In this document: one piece after another, positions 1 to 9,588 of the stretch
How positions within the stretch are numbered: the first letter of the stretch is position 1
Layout: each line of letters starts with the position of its first letter
IMG/VR virus record: IMGVR_UViG_3300042879_001583
Span: 1-42,903 of that record
Length of the DNA: 42,903 bases
Direction: 5' to 3' (one strand)
From: a virus
The notes under the pieces: model-generated
Database searches by the model: none
Seen by the model: only the letters and a program-made list of their open reading frames with translations
Told to the model about the DNA's origin: nothing
Made by a program: the position numbers and the translations under genes

Positions 1-218
1 TTTGCCATAATACCACCAACTTTGGCAGCGGCAACGAAAACATACTCAGGTTCTTCTGAGCAAAAATACCTTTCGGTTTCGTCTTGATTCGTAAAATCTA
101 CATCATCACGAGTTCCTTTGATGATGTTGGTATAACCCTTACTCTCAAGATTTCTCACGATTGCCGAACCAACCATCCCGTTGGCGCCAGCAACTAATAC
201 TCTAGAATCACTGTCCAT
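1..218 (-). CDS. fcl: GDP-L-fucose synthase, N-terminal part (cut by window edge)
   Basis: Only the first ~72 codons are present. They begin [20 protein letters not shown], a Rossmann nucleotide-binding motif of the GXXGXXG type, and run to [11 protein letters not shown], which is typical of GDP-4-keto-6-deoxymannose epimerase/reductase (GDP-L-fucose synthase, also called WcaG). In the family this enzyme follows GDP-mannose 4,6-dehydratase in GDP-fucose synthesis, and that dehydratase gene lies immediately upstream. The ATG at 218 overlaps the end of the dehydratase gene by 11 nt and has a GAGG sequence upstream. The C-terminal catalytic part lies outside the window. Confidence 0.88.
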   Translation of the reverse strand, partial: MDSDSRVLVAGANGMVGSAIVRNLESKGYTNIIKGTRDDVDFTNQDETERYFCSEEPEYVFVAAAKVGGIMA

Positions 219-1209
219 AAATGCACATATCCTCAACTAATTGTTTAAAAGAAATTTTAGGTTCCCAACCTAGTTTTTCCTTTGCCTTAGTGGCATCACC
301 TAATAAAGTCTCTACTTCAGCAGGTCGAAAATATTTAGGATTGACCTTAATAACCTCTTTTCCAGTAAAAACATCATACCCAATTTCATTAAGACCTTCA
401 CCCCTCCAAGTAATTTGCATACCAAAATAAGGTGCTGCTTCTTCTACAAAGTCTTTTACAGAATACTGAACACCAGTAGCAATTACATAATCTTCTGGTT
501 CATCTTGCTGAAGCATCAACCACATTGCCCTAACAAAATCATTAGCATGTCCCCAGTCACGTTTTGCATTCAGATTACCTAACTCAAGAACACTTTGCTC
601 TCCTGTAGAGATTTTGGAAAGTCCTTGAGTGATTTTACGAGTTACAAATGTCTCACCACGTCTTGGTGATTCGTGATTAAACAGAATACCAGTACAAGCA
701 TACATTCCATATGCTTCACGATAGTTTTTAGTTATCCAATATCCATAAAGTTTGGCACAACCATAAGGGGAACGAGGATAGAATGGAGTCGTTTCTGTCT
801 GAGGAGTTTCCTGAACAAGACCGTAAAGTTCGCTCGTAGAGGCTTGGTAAATGCGGACACGATTTTCCATACCCAAGAGACGCACTGCCTCAAGAACACG
901 AAGAGTTCCCACAGCATCGACATCAGCAGTGTATTCAGGCATCTCAAAGGATACTTTGACGTGACTCTGAGCACCAAGATTGTAAATTTCATCAGGTTGG
1001 ACTTTTTGTATAACTCTTACTATATTAGTAGAATCTGTTAAGTCTCCGTAATGTAACTTAACATTTTGATACAAATGGTCAATACGATGGGTATTGATCA
1101 GGGAAGATCTTCTTACAATGCCATGAACTTCATACCCTTTCTCCAAAAGGAGTTCGGCAAGATAAGAACCATCTTGACCCGTGATTCCCGTTATTAAAGC
1201 AACTTTCAT
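208..1209 (-). CDS. gmd: GDP-mannose 4,6-dehydratase
   Basis: This 333-aa extended short-chain dehydrogenase converts GDP-mannose to GDP-4-keto-6-deoxymannose. It shows the NADP-binding start [18 protein letters not shown], then HYGDLTD, the catalytic triad region STSELYG and YGCAKLYG (YxxxK), and the family hallmark [17 protein letters not shown]. The length is normal for the family. Its start overlaps the stop of the exostosin-like gene by ATGA, and fcl follows downstream, so the two GDP-fucose genes are coupled. The product could feed fucosylation of an envelope or virion glycan; the acceptor is unknown. Confidence 0.95.
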   Translation of the reverse strand: MKVALITGITGQDGSYLAELLLEKGYEVHGIVRRSSLINTHRIDHLYQNVKLHYGDLTDSTNIVRVIQKVQPDEIYNLGAQSHVKVSFEMPEYTADVDAVGTLRVLEAVRLLGMENRVRIYQASTSELYGLVQETPQTETTPFYPRSPYGCAKLYGYWITKNYREAYGMYACTGILFNHESPRRGETFVTRKITQGLSKISTGEQSVLELGNLNAKRDWGHANDFVRAMWLMLQQDEPEDYVIATGVQYSVKDFVEEAAPYFGMQITWRGEGLNEIGYDVFTGKEVIKVNPKYFRPAEVETLLGDATKAKEKLGWEPKISFKQLVEDMCIYGQ

Positions 1210-2090
1210 TTCGAAATAATTTTACCAATAGTGTTTACCGCGCCGTCCCAAGAAAGATAATTGTTGTAGCAGTACTGCCCATATTCTAGCATATCTTTGT
1301 ATTCACCGCTCTGAATAAGTTGATCAACTTTGGCAGGAATGTGATGAATTTGATCTGGAGAAATCATCAAACAAAGTTTATTCCAATTAATGTACTCTCT
1401 AAAAGGTAACCAGAATTTATCGCTGATATAAATGGGAATACAACCCATTTGAATAGTCTCATAAAATCTGAAAGATGCGGGACCATATCCACGAGGGCAT
1501 AGTCCAAAAATAGAGTCACTCAAAAGAGTTCTAAACGTATCAACATCCTCCTGAGAAATTGCTGCTGAAGATGTATCATACAGATTATACCCATCAATAT
1601 CACTCAGAGTATCAAACATTTTCTCTCGTAACTCGTGAGTACGCCTTCCACAGAAAACAACTTTATATTGCTTGTTCTCATTCTCAATCAAAGGATGAGG
1701 GTCACAAAGAAGAGGAATAGGTTCATAAACAGAATTCTCACCAATAGGAGAACTAAAACTTCCAGATGCAGCAAAAATTTTACAATTTGGAAGTTCTACA
1801 AGAGTTCCACCATCATACTGAACAACAGTAAAAAATTTCTCATTAGGTAATTGTTCAATAACATGAGAATAAAAAGTAATCAGTGGTTGTACATTTTTCC
1901 CATATCCATTCAGAAGATGGTAGGCAGTCCACTGAATAGGAAGATAAATGTAATCACTATCAATATTCTGTAAATTTTGACTGAAAAAATTATAACAATG
2001 TTTTTCAATCAAAGGATTATTTCCCTGATGTGGGGGATAAATCATATTCATCTCAGGTAAAAAGACCTGAGGAATTTCAAGCATTCGCAT
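1206..2090 (-). CDS. Exostosin-family (GT47-like) glycosyltransferase
   Basis: This 294-aa protein has the exostosin-type signature in its C-terminal half: [18 protein letters not shown] followed by [16 protein letters not shown]. In exostosin/GT47 proteins this is the nucleotide-sugar binding region (SxFCLxPxG...R..EA...GCIPVI). There is no signal peptide or membrane segment, so it would act in the cytoplasm. It overlaps the GT2 gene upstream and gmd downstream. An ATG two codons later (2084) is an equally possible start. The donor and acceptor sugars cannot be read from the sequence. Confidence 0.75.
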   Translation of the reverse strand: MRMLEIPQVFLPEMNMIYPPHQGNNPLIEKHCYNFFSQNLQNIDSDYIYLPIQWTAYHLLNGYGKNVQPLITFYSHVIEQLPNEKFFTVVQYDGGTLVELPNCKIFAASGSFSSPIGENSVYEPIPLLCDPHPLIENENKQYKVVFCGRRTHELREKMFDTLSDIDGYNLYDTSSAAISQEDVDTFRTLLSDSIFGLCPRGYGPASFRFYETIQMGCIPIYISDKFWLPFREYINWNKLCLMISPDQIHHIPAKVDQLIQSGEYKDMLEYGQYCYNNYLSWDGAVNTIGKIISK

Positions 2091-3027
2091 TTTTAATCAT
2101 CTCCTCATACATTTGTGATGCTGCACCAGCAGCGCGGCCCGTCATGCTCCAAAAACTATCCACTCTAAGACGGTGGTAATAATAAAGATCAGGAAGAACT
2201 TGGAACTTACCTTGATTAGTTAACCAATAATATGAAAAAGCAATAACATCGGCAGCATGAGGTTCTACAGTAGGATCCTCAACTACTTTAAGTAAAGAGT
2301 CAACATAATGGTTTCTGTTAACAAAAAAGTTTCCAGTATTTAAAAATCCATTTACACCCAAACCAACACCAACTTTAGATGAAAGTTCTGTTTCTAAATC
2401 AAAAAAGTTTTGTACTCCCCTAAGGTCGAAAGGTTCATACCCAAACCGACGATGATTCCAATCATCCCAAGCGCGGTATCCTTCCTTCCTTTCCATAATT
2501 GGAACACTTGGACAATAGCAAGTTTTATTATCCCATTCTTTAACATTATAAAGAGCAGATATGCTACCATCAACTAAAAAGTTGTCGCTATCTAACAAAT
2601 ATACCCATTCGTTTTTTGACTCTTTAACTGCTTTAAACTTGTTTCTAAATCCACCAAGATTTTTTTGATTCCTAATAATTTTAATTTTTTTAGATTGTTC
2701 ACTAACATCTCTAGCAGTTAAAAGATAAATTGATGCAGCAGATCCATGAATATTTTCTGGAACTTCTGTACTATGCTTTATAGAATCATCAAAATAATCT
2801 TCTGAGCGATAATCACTTATCAATCTAAAATTTGGATCATAACTAATCTTATATCCATTTAGTAAATAAGAAACAAATTCTAATAAAGAATAATATTGCT
2901 CATCGGTTGATCTATCATCACAAATAACAATTTCATCGACACGATCATCAAATAAAGGAATTCTAATAGCATCTTCAAGATAATCAACACTATTATAAAG
3001 AGGAATTGCAACTGTAATATTTTTCAT
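2077..3027 (-). CDS. Family 2 glycosyltransferase
   Basis: The 316-aa protein opens with NITVAIPLYNSVDYLEDAI and IVICDDRSTD, the GT-A nucleotide-binding start of family 2 glycosyltransferases. NQKNLGGFRNKFKAVKES and WVYLLDSDNF follow; DSD is the metal-binding DXD motif. The ATG at 3027 overlaps the previous stop as ATGA and is preferred over a GTG three codons upstream. An insertion lies between the first beta strand region and the DXD. It should transfer a sugar during glycan assembly; specificity is unknown. Confidence 0.87.
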   Translation of the reverse strand: MKNITVAIPLYNSVDYLEDAIRIPLFDDRVDEIVICDDRSTDEQYYSLLEFVSYLLNGYKISYDPNFRLISDYRSEDYFDDSIKHSTEVPENIHGSAASIYLLTARDVSEQSKKIKIIRNQKNLGGFRNKFKAVKESKNEWVYLLDSDNFLVDGSISALYNVKEWDNKTCYCPSVPIMERKEGYRAWDDWNHRRFGYEPFDLRGVQNFFDLETELSSKVGVGLGVNGFLNTGNFFVNRNHYVDSLLKVVEDPTVEPHAADVIAFSYYWLTNQGKFQVLPDLYYYHRLRVDSFWSMTGRAAGAASQMYEEMIKNANA

Positions 3028-3851
3028 AGAAGACACGTATCAAGTAACATTTTATAGTATTCCACTTCTGTATCTGGACAAGATTCCAGTGAATAGTGTG
3101 GATTGATTTTACATTCAGAATAAGTTTTAGTCGCACCAATCCATTGACCCATTATAAGATCTCTTTCATTAAGATATTTTTCTTTGATACAATGCTCAAT
3201 ATCACTAACTCTATTACCAAATACAGAAATTTTACCAGGATGTCGAGATGATATAGAAGATGGTTCAGGATATCTCAAAGGCATTTTAAGAGATCCAATA
3301 ATTCTTGCACCTGTTGATTTAATATAATCAGATCCCATTAACTCAAACTGCCAGGGATTTCCCACTTTAGAAAGAACATCAATTAAAAATTGACGACGCC
3401 AAATACACAACTGAGTTGTTGCAGAATAGTTTGCTTCTTTTTTAAGAACATAAACATGATCATCTATCAAAGAATAATCATTCATTCGATAAGAAGGACT
3501 GATTCCCAGTTTTGCTGCACCAATAGAATAGTCATCTTTCATATAATCTAAAAGATCATGATATGCATCAAGGTCTATAAAATTACTTAAGAGATAATCA
3601 TCTAGTCCAAAAATAATAAAATCATCACTAACCCTAGAAAGGTAATCTACAAGATACTTTGACCAGGCATCTGGACCTCCTTTCTGATCAACATCAAGAG
3701 CAATATAAGATCCAGTTACTAACTGCCCAGTATAGTCACCATAATTGAGAAAGAAGAACTCAAACTCACCAGGCATATACTTATTCATTAAATAAGAACT
3801 GGCAGCAAGAACTTTCTTACTGCCTTCATATCCCACTAGAATGGTTTTCAT
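3024..3851 (-). CDS. Putative glycosyltransferase-like protein of the sugar cluster
   Basis: This 275-aa protein has no clear named family. The segment DDFIIFGLDDYLLSNFIDLD resembles a GT-A acidic metal site (DDY), and SATTQLCIWRRQFL resembles the acceptor-side region of some GT-A transferases, so a glycosyltransferase role is inferred. It has no signal peptide or membrane span. It starts with an ATGA overlap on the UDP-sugar dehydratase gene and ends with an ATGA overlap on the GT2 gene, which ties it firmly to the glycan operon. Confidence 0.5.
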   Translation of the reverse strand: MKTILVGYEGSKKVLAASSYLMNKYMPGEFEFFFLNYGDYTGQLVTGSYIALDVDQKGGPDAWSKYLVDYLSRVSDDFIIFGLDDYLLSNFIDLDAYHDLLDYMKDDYSIGAAKLGISPSYRMNDYSLIDDHVYVLKKEANYSATTQLCIWRRQFLIDVLSKVGNPWQFELMGSDYIKSTGARIIGSLKMPLRYPEPSSISSRHPGKISVFGNRVSDIEHCIKEKYLNERDLIMGQWIGATKTYSECKINPHYSLESCPDTEVEYYKMLLDTCLL

Positions 3852-4708
3852 ACCAACTCCATGATCTCCTCAATAGTAAATCTTTCTACCTCAGAAGAAT
3901 CTGGGCCATCCTCTAGGATCATTTCGTGCAAATTTTCACCAGGTTGCAGTCCAATTGTCTTAACTTTGTGAGTCTCACCTTTTGGATGATACTTACGAAT
4001 CATTGCTTCCAAAAGATTGCCAACTGACATTGACTTCATCTCAGGCACATAAGGTTTTGAATCTTCAGCATCGTTTAAGCAATCAAAGATAAGATCAATT
4101 GCTTGATCAACAGTCCAATAGAAACGAGTTGCTTCAGGATCAGTGATAATTACTTCCTCATCATTCTGAAGACGATCTTTCCATTTGCAAAGAACAGATC
4201 CAGTAGAATACAGAACATTACCGTAACGAACGGTTCTATACTTTGTACTAGGATTCATTCTCTCATAATCAGTAAACAAACGTTCGTGAAGAAGTTTACT
4301 AGCACCATAAACACCACTTACTTGTGCTGCCTTATCAGTACTAATTCCAAGAATAAACTCAATCGGATACTTGCGAGTCATCTCCAAAATATTCAGAGTG
4401 CCATTGACATTACCAAGAACACACTCTCGAACATTTTGTTCTGCCAAACCAACGTGCTTAAATGCAGCAAGATGAAAAATAGCATCTACACCCTGTACTG
4501 CTTTTTCTGCACAGTAAGGATCAGCAATGTCTCCAGGAATAATCTTAACGAATGGAAACTTCTCTTTGAGAGCTACAAGTTTTCCTTCGTTACGAGAAAT
4601 AGTTACAATGTTGGTACATCCTGCTGCCCAAAGACGAGCAATCAGTTCTTGTCCAAGAAATCCAGCACCACCAGTAACAAGGTAAGTTTTGTTTTTATCT
4701 AGAATCAT
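3848..4708 (-). CDS. UDP-GlcNAc 4,6-dehydratase-like SDR (PseB/FlaA1 family)
   Basis: The 286-aa extended SDR shows LVTGGAGFLGQELIARL, then VDAIFHLAAFKHVGLAEQNV, the family pattern (AAxKHV...E) of UDP-N-acetylglucosamine 4,6-dehydratases of the PseB/FlaA1/CapE type, then GISTDKAAQVSGVYGASKLL with the YxxxK catalytic lysine. These enzymes begin the pathways to pseudaminic acid, FucNAc or QuiNAc. The ATG at 4708 is preferred because GGAG lies 6 nt before it; a TTG four codons upstream is a weaker alternative. Both ends overlap the neighbours by 4 nt. Confidence 0.82.
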   Translation of the reverse strand: MILDKNKTYLVTGGAGFLGQELIARLWAAGCTNIVTISRNEGKLVALKEKFPFVKIIPGDIADPYCAEKAVQGVDAIFHLAAFKHVGLAEQNVRECVLGNVNGTLNILEMTRKYPIEFILGISTDKAAQVSGVYGASKLLHERLFTDYERMNPSTKYRTVRYGNVLYSTGSVLCKWKDRLQNDEEVIITDPEATRFYWTVDQAIDLIFDCLNDAEDSKPYVPEMKSMSVGNLLEAMIRKYHPKGETHKVKTIGLQPGENLHEMILEDGPDSSEVERFTIEEIMELV

Positions 4709-5442
4709 TTTACTCTCCAAATCGTCAAGCTTTCACGCCACCAAAAATAAAACTTTTTATATGCATAAGACTGTCTTAAAAATGCATCAGTCTTTTCTTT
4801 ATCTAATTCGAATCCCCAAGCATTCATTAGTTTTTCTACATCATATGTAGGCAATGGACTGATGTGCTGTGGAGGAGCATCAAGTGGGGGATAAGTGCTG
4901 CTCCAAGTTAGAATTAGATACTTTCCAGTCAACTTCTTTAAGTTATCAAGGAATACATCCAAGTATTTTGGATCTACGTGCTCAGCAACTTCAGTACAGT
5001 TAACCAAATCAAACTTTAACTCTTCCTCAAATGGATCACGAATATCAAAGATGTTAATACATTCTTTGACTTCATCATCAGCATTTTCCCTTTGATACTC
5101 AAAATATTCGATACCACAGGCATCTGCACAGTCTAACATATTATAGACTAGATGACCAGTCGAGCATCCAATATCACAGAAAGTATTAATCTCATCCATA
5201 TTAAAGGTTGAGAGAATGCACTTATAAAACTCATCATAAGGAGAAGAATCCTCTCTAAGTTCCAACTCAGGAGGATACATTATATCAATATCGATTTTGC
5301 CATCTTCTTTAAAAGAAAGGCGTGGACTGCGCTCAAGGATATGAGGATCAAGCACAGAATGATTCTTTCCGATCACATTGGAAATTCGATCATTCCAAGA
5401 TAAAAAGTTTTCGTAAAATTGTTCGATCGTTCTCTCAGTCAT
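4705..5442 (-). CDS. SAM-dependent class I methyltransferase
   Basis: The 245-aa protein carries FCDIGCSTGHLVYNML, a variant of the glycine-rich SAM-binding motif I, then CGIEYFEYQRE (acidic end of strand 2) and FDLVNCTEVAEHVDPKYLDV, the motif IV region with the EVAEH signature of Methyltransf_11/23-type enzymes. It is probably a sugar O- or N-methyltransferase because it lies inside the deoxysugar operon with ATGA overlaps on both sides. The substrate is not deducible. Confidence 0.82.
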   Translation of the reverse strand: MTERTIEQFYENFLSWNDRISNVIGKNHSVLDPHILERSPRLSFKEDGKIDIDIMYPPELELREDSSPYDEFYKCILSTFNMDEINTFCDIGCSTGHLVYNMLDCADACGIEYFEYQRENADDEVKECINIFDIRDPFEEELKFDLVNCTEVAEHVDPKYLDVFLDNLKKLTGKYLILTWSSTYPPLDAPPQHISPLPTYDVEKLMNAWGFELDKEKTDAFLRQSYAYKKFYFWWRESLTIWRVK

Positions 5443-6302
5443 TCTCTTTCCAACAAAACGTGATTTCCTTTGCCTTCATATGCCAAATAATCAACACCTT
5501 CATAAAGAGGTGGTTCATCAATTTGATAATTGGTCCATTCACCAAAGTATGGACGATTGATATCAATGATTCCAGCGATAGCATCAATCGAAGATCCAAC
5601 ATCAAGAAAAACCGCATCGGTATAGTTCTTGAGACGATGAATCAGTCCAGACTTAACGTGCCCCATTCCCATCAAGAAAATCTTAGATGAAGAATTAATT
5701 AATTGTTGCCCGATTAGTTTTTCAGTTTCATCAATATCATCACAAGCAAATCGTTGGGGAAGAGAAATATAATCCTCAAACTTTTCGAGTCCAAGATATT
5801 CCTGATACTGAGGTGCTTCCATCAGATTCTCAATGATCTTCATTTTACGATCAGCACCAATCAAACCAATCTTTCCAGCAAAGGTTTTCAGTAACCACTT
5901 ATTAGCAACCAACCCGTAACCGTACTCAGCAGGAAAGTCAATATTAATGCCTGGAAGAACCTCTCTAAAGCGTTCACGATTTTCAGGGTAAATCTCACAA
6001 GTATAGTAATCACACTTTGTAGCACCTTCTACGAATGCCTGGTGATCAATCTGAGCATATGACTTACTCAGTGCTCTGCGACCAGGAGCAGCACTACCAA
6101 TACCTTCTTTCTTTAAGAAGAAGTAATCTCCATCACCAAACTTATAGAAAGTAGAAGACGCTCCACCATCTACAAGTTCTACAAGAAGAGATTTAAATTT
6201 CTCAAGATCTTCCTGGAAAGTTGGAAAAGTTTCCGAATTACCAAAGCAAGGATGAGTATCTAGATTAGTAGACTCTTCGATTTTATAAAGATCCAAATAC
6301 AT
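5439..6302 (-). CDS. DUF1792/GT-D-like putative glycosyltransferase
   Basis: This 287-aa protein contains YKFGDGDYFFLKKEG near residue 55, close to the RFGDGE motif of DUF1792 (GT-D fold) glycosyltransferases, and a C-terminal IFLMGMGHVKSGLIHRL followed by AVFLDVGSSIDAIAGI, which resembles the family's terminal nucleotide-binding strands. The assignment rests on these motifs alone and is moderate. It lies between the sugar aminotransferase and the methyltransferase genes and overlaps the latter by ATGA. Confidence 0.55.
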   Translation of the reverse strand: MYLDLYKIEESTNLDTHPCFGNSETFPTFQEDLEKFKSLLVELVDGGASSTFYKFGDGDYFFLKKEGIGSAAPGRRALSKSYAQIDHQAFVEGATKCDYYTCEIYPENRERFREVLPGINIDFPAEYGYGLVANKWLLKTFAGKIGLIGADRKMKIIENLMEAPQYQEYLGLEKFEDYISLPQRFACDDIDETEKLIGQQLINSSSKIFLMGMGHVKSGLIHRLKNYTDAVFLDVGSSIDAIAGIIDINRPYFGEWTNYQIDEPPLYEGVDYLAYEGKGNHVLLERE

Positions 6303-6303
6303 A

Positions 6304-7476
6304 TCAGTCCTCCGTTACAATGGTGCCGTGATAAACTGCTCTCTTACCATCATAAGAAGAAATACGTTTCTCACCATAGTATTCCTTAACCCAATAGATC
6401 ACATAATCAATATCTTCTTGGGTCATACCAGGATGACAAGGAAGACTCAGCAATTTCTGCCATTCACGATCTGCAACGGGATAATCACGATTCTGTTTTA
6501 CAACACTGTACTTGTGCAGTGGTTTAAAGTGAACACTGGTGTGAATTTTCTTATCTGCAAGATAGTCAATCATATCACCACGTTCAGCAGCAGGAACACG
6601 GGCACAGTAATACTGAACTGTTTCACTGTGAGCAGGAGTGCGAATCAGTCCCTCAAGACCTTCGTTATAGCACTTCTGAATATGACGACGCCACTCAAGA
6701 TTCTTAGGCAGTTTCTTCATCTGCTCCAAACAAATAGCAGCAGAAAGGTCGATCATATAGCACTTGTAACCAAGAACATCAACCTCATAATCCCAAGAAT
6801 AACCAGGTTTGCCAGTCAGACCATCATCCTTACGAACACGGGAATAGGTGCTGCTGATACCCAACCAAGTCATAGGAATAAGTTTCTCATACAATTCCTT
6901 ATCATTGGTAGTAATCATTCCACCATCACCACAAGGCATTGTCTTCACTGCCTGGAATGACCACACTGCAACATCACCCTTCGTTCCAGCACCAGGAGTA
7001 TAGCAACTATGAGCACAATCCTCTAGGATTAAACCATCATAGAACTTACGAATTTCATCGATAGGAGCAGGAGTTCCTGCATGATTTACTGCGATGATTG
7101 CTTTCGTATCTGCACGAAGATTCTTACGCACATCTTCAGGATCCAAGCACAGAGTATCATCAAGAACATCAACAATGTTTGATGTGCAGTTATTCCAGAG
7201 GGGAACAACAGCAGTTGTCATAAAAGAAATAGTAGGATTGATAATGTCACAATCTTTAATTCCCAGTGCCTTCAGCACAAGATCTTGTCCACTAGTTGCA
7301 CTGTTGACTGCAACAGCATACTTAGCACCGACCAGTTCAGCAAACTTCTTCTCAAACTCTGCAACTTTTGGTCCTTTACCCCACCAACCACTCTCAATAG
7401 ATTCTCTCAGAGAGTTAAGTTCTTCTTCTCCACCAACAGGACGAAGAACAGGAAGCATAGTATCACGAATTTTCAT
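6304..7476 (-). CDS. DegT/DnrJ/EryC1/StrS-family sugar aminotransferase
   Basis: The 390-aa PLP enzyme has the family landmarks in order: GWWGKGPKVAEFEKKFAEL, VNSATSGQDLVLKALGI, GLILEDCAHS (Asp153 contacts the PLP nitrogen) and VWSFQAVKTMPCGDGGMI with the PLP lysine at Lys178. Family members transfer an amino group from glutamate or glutamine to a keto-sugar, so it may act on a 4-keto-6-deoxy sugar made by a neighbouring dehydratase. AGGAGG lies just before the ATG. The next gene starts 2 nt after its stop. Confidence 0.9.
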   Translation of the reverse strand: MKIRDTMLPVLRPVGGEEELNSLRESIESGWWGKGPKVAEFEKKFAELVGAKYAVAVNSATSGQDLVLKALGIKDCDIINPTISFMTTAVVPLWNNCTSNIVDVLDDTLCLDPEDVRKNLRADTKAIIAVNHAGTPAPIDEIRKFYDGLILEDCAHSCYTPGAGTKGDVAVWSFQAVKTMPCGDGGMITTNDKELYEKLIPMTWLGISSTYSRVRKDDGLTGKPGYSWDYEVDVLGYKCYMIDLSAAICLEQMKKLPKNLEWRRHIQKCYNEGLEGLIRTPAHSETVQYYCARVPAAERGDMIDYLADKKIHTSVHFKPLHKYSVVKQNRDYPVADREWQKLLSLPCHPGMTQEDIDYVIYWVKEYYGEKRISSYDGKRAVYHGTIVTED

Positions 7477-7489
7477 TTAAATCCTCCTA

Positions 7490-8191
7490 TCAGCAAACGT
7501 GAAAATTGTTAACATCAAGAACCTTTCGGTTTCTTTCCCAGTCATTACGAACCATACCCAACCATTCTAACCATTCATACTCAAATTTATTTTGATTCAC
7601 AAAGTTATAAAGAAGTTGTTCGGATCCAACACTTTGAGAGGGATCGGTTTCCATATAGTTTATAGCATAATTTGCATAATCAAGCATAACAGAAGCATTC
7701 ATCGAGAAAAACATATCATTATAAAGTCCTTGTTTATGACTCTCTACAAACTTACCATTTAGAAATGCAAAGTCTGGATTTGATAGAAGTGCTTGTTTCT
7801 CTAGTCTTTCTGTTCTCTCAAAAACGTATGGGCAAGTAAAGAAACGTCTTGCCGTGATGTAAGAAATATTCTTATAATTATCTAGGTCAGTTTCCTCAAG
7901 GGCAGTTTTGAGCATCAACAACTCACCCATACCCTTGTTTTTTGTTCCAATATTTCCTTCACTTCCAGTGACACACATTTCTTCTTCTGAAAGAAATTCT
8001 CTCAGTTCATCATTTCTAATTTCTTCAGGATCATTAATAGTATTCTCACAGATTAACAGATCAAAAGAATCTGGAAGAACTCGTTTAAGTTGCTTGAGAC
8101 AGATCAGATACTCTTCTTCTCTAGCATCATTAACCTCATCAGGCAACTGAACAGGTCGCAAGGAACAAAATCCAAGTGCTAAATGTTTCAT
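7490..8191 (-). CDS. Uncharacterised protein of the sugar cluster
   Basis: I do not recognise this 233-aa protein. It begins MKHLALGFCSLRPVQLPDEV and is rich in acidic and aromatic residues. The segment SYITARRFFTCPYVFERTER and the C-terminal WLEWLGMVRNDWERNRK are the most distinctive parts. There is no signal peptide or membrane span. Its position between the SDR gene and the aminotransferase gene, in the same direction and with short gaps, suggests a role in glycan assembly; a divergent glycosyltransferase is possible but unproven. Confidence 0.6.
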   Translation of the reverse strand: MKHLALGFCSLRPVQLPDEVNDAREEEYLICLKQLKRVLPDSFDLLICENTINDPEEIRNDELREFLSEEEMCVTGSEGNIGTKNKGMGELLMLKTALEETDLDNYKNISYITARRFFTCPYVFERTERLEKQALLSNPDFAFLNGKFVESHKQGLYNDMFFSMNASVMLDYANYAINYMETDPSQSVGSEQLLYNFVNQNKFEYEWLEWLGMVRNDWERNRKVLDVNNFHVC

Positions 8192-8207
8192 ACAAAAAGA
8201 CAGTTTT

Positions 8208-9050
8208 TTACATTATATCAGGAAGATGGTCAAAGCACAAGTAGTCAAGACCATCCTGTAAAGGTATGGATACTTGGAATCCCAATAAACGCAATTTATT
8301 AACATTCAGAGTAAAATTCTTTGCCTGAACTCTACGATAAAATTCTGGTGTTTCCACAGATATAATTTCACTCTTACTAAGAAGCATTTGCTTTGCGAGA
8401 AGAATGATCTCTCGATAAAGTTCTGGAGATCCTGCACCAATATTATAAATCGAATTCAGTTCTCCTTTGTCCATCACGGTTCTAATTGCACGTGATACAT
8501 CCTCAACGTGCATATAATCACGATAGTATTCACCATTATCGTAAAGAGTAATAGGTTTATCTTCTTTGAGAAGATTCACCATATGACCCAAAACATTCTT
8601 TGTATTTGATTGCGTTTTATCGTGTCCGTAAATACTGGCACTACGAATAATACGATATTTTACATTAAATGTCTCACAAAAAGAAACAAGTAATTGTTCT
8701 GCTGCTCTCTTTGTAATTGAGTAAAATCCTTTTGGATCGCAAGGATCAGTTTCTTTTGAGTCTAGAATATCATTACCATATACAAATCCAGTACTGATGT
8801 AATTAAAAACAGTATCAGTATTCTTGCAATGCTCAAGAACTTCCATTAGAACATTTAGATTTGTATTAATATCTAAATGCAAATCATCAAATACATTGTA
8901 ATTACTGGTTGTACTTAAAAAGTAAACGATATTATTAGATTGTGGTTGGCGTTCTTCACGAGGAATGACAATTACATCATCGGCATAAAGACGAGAAAAA
9001 ACACTGCCGACAAATCCTGTTCCACCATAGACAGAGATTTTATCAGACAT
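8208..9050 (-). CDS. NAD-dependent epimerase/dehydratase (RmlD- or GalE-like SDR)
   Basis: The 280-aa extended SDR has VYGGTGFVGSVFSRLY at its start, FNYISTGFVYGN in the serine/threonine catalytic region and GFYSITKRAAEQLL with the YxxxK motif. With rmlB and rmlC just upstream in the transcript, a dTDP-4-keto-rhamnose reductase (RmlD) role is attractive, but the sequence is also compatible with another sugar epimerase or reductase. The ATG at 9050 overlaps the epimerase stop by 8 nt; a GTG three codons upstream is the alternative. Confidence 0.8.
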   Translation of the reverse strand: MSDKISVYGGTGFVGSVFSRLYADDVIVIPREERQPQSNNIVYFLSTTSNYNVFDDLHLDINTNLNVLMEVLEHCKNTDTVFNYISTGFVYGNDILDSKETDPCDPKGFYSITKRAAEQLLVSFCETFNVKYRIIRSASIYGHDKTQSNTKNVLGHMVNLLKEDKPITLYDNGEYYRDYMHVEDVSRAIRTVMDKGELNSIYNIGAGSPELYREIILLAKQMLLSKSEIISVETPEFYRRVQAKNFTLNVNKLRLLGFQVSIPLQDGLDYLCFDHLPDIM

Positions 9051-9588
9051 ATTTCTCACAATCTTTCAGAGTTTTTCCTTCAACATCTTTTGGAGAGAGA
9101 AGAGGTTCACCATCTATTTTCCACTCAATACCCAATTCAGGATCATTCCAAAGAAGACTTCTTTCATTTTCAGGACTGTACTCATTCGTAACCTTATAGA
9201 AGAATTGAGTATCATCTTCCAAAGCAAGAAATCCGTGAGCAAATCCAGGAGGAGTCCACAGAGAAAGATTATTTTTATCAGTCAGTGTGATCGAAAAATG
9301 CTGTCCAAAAGTTTTTGAGGATTGTCGAAGATCAACAATTACATCTTGAGCAGAACCACGAACGATTCTTACAAGTTTTCCTTGTGGTTTTTTAATCTGA
9401 TAGTGCAAACCTCTCAGCACATTCTTTTTGGAACAAGATAAATTATCCTGATAAAAATCTGCGTGAAAATCAGTGACTTCACGAAACTTTTTTAGATTAA
9501 ATGGAACAGAAAAATATCCACGATCATCTTTATATTGATTGATCTCAAAAATCCAGGCACCTTTTAGTTTAGTTTCTACTGCTTTCAT
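9043..9588 (-). CDS. rmlC: dTDP-4-dehydrorhamnose 3,5-epimerase
   Basis: This cupin enzyme shows the family start MKAVETKLKGAWIFE, then DDRGYFSVPF, FYQDNLSCSKKNVLRGLHYQ with the catalytic histidine, and SLWTPPGFAHGFLALEDDTQ. The family epimerises dTDP-4-keto-6-deoxyglucose at C3 and C5. I chose the ATG at 9588 because it matches the usual family start; an ATG nine codons upstream (9615) would extend the overlap with rmlB to 47 nt. It lies directly after rmlB. Confidence 0.92.
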   Translation of the reverse strand: MKAVETKLKGAWIFEINQYKDDRGYFSVPFNLKKFREVTDFHADFYQDNLSCSKKNVLRGLHYQIKKPQGKLVRIVRGSAQDVIVDLRQSSKTFGQHFSITLTDKNNLSLWTPPGFAHGFLALEDDTQFFYKVTNEYSPENERSLLWNDPELGIEWKIDGEPLLSPKDVEGKTLKDCEKYV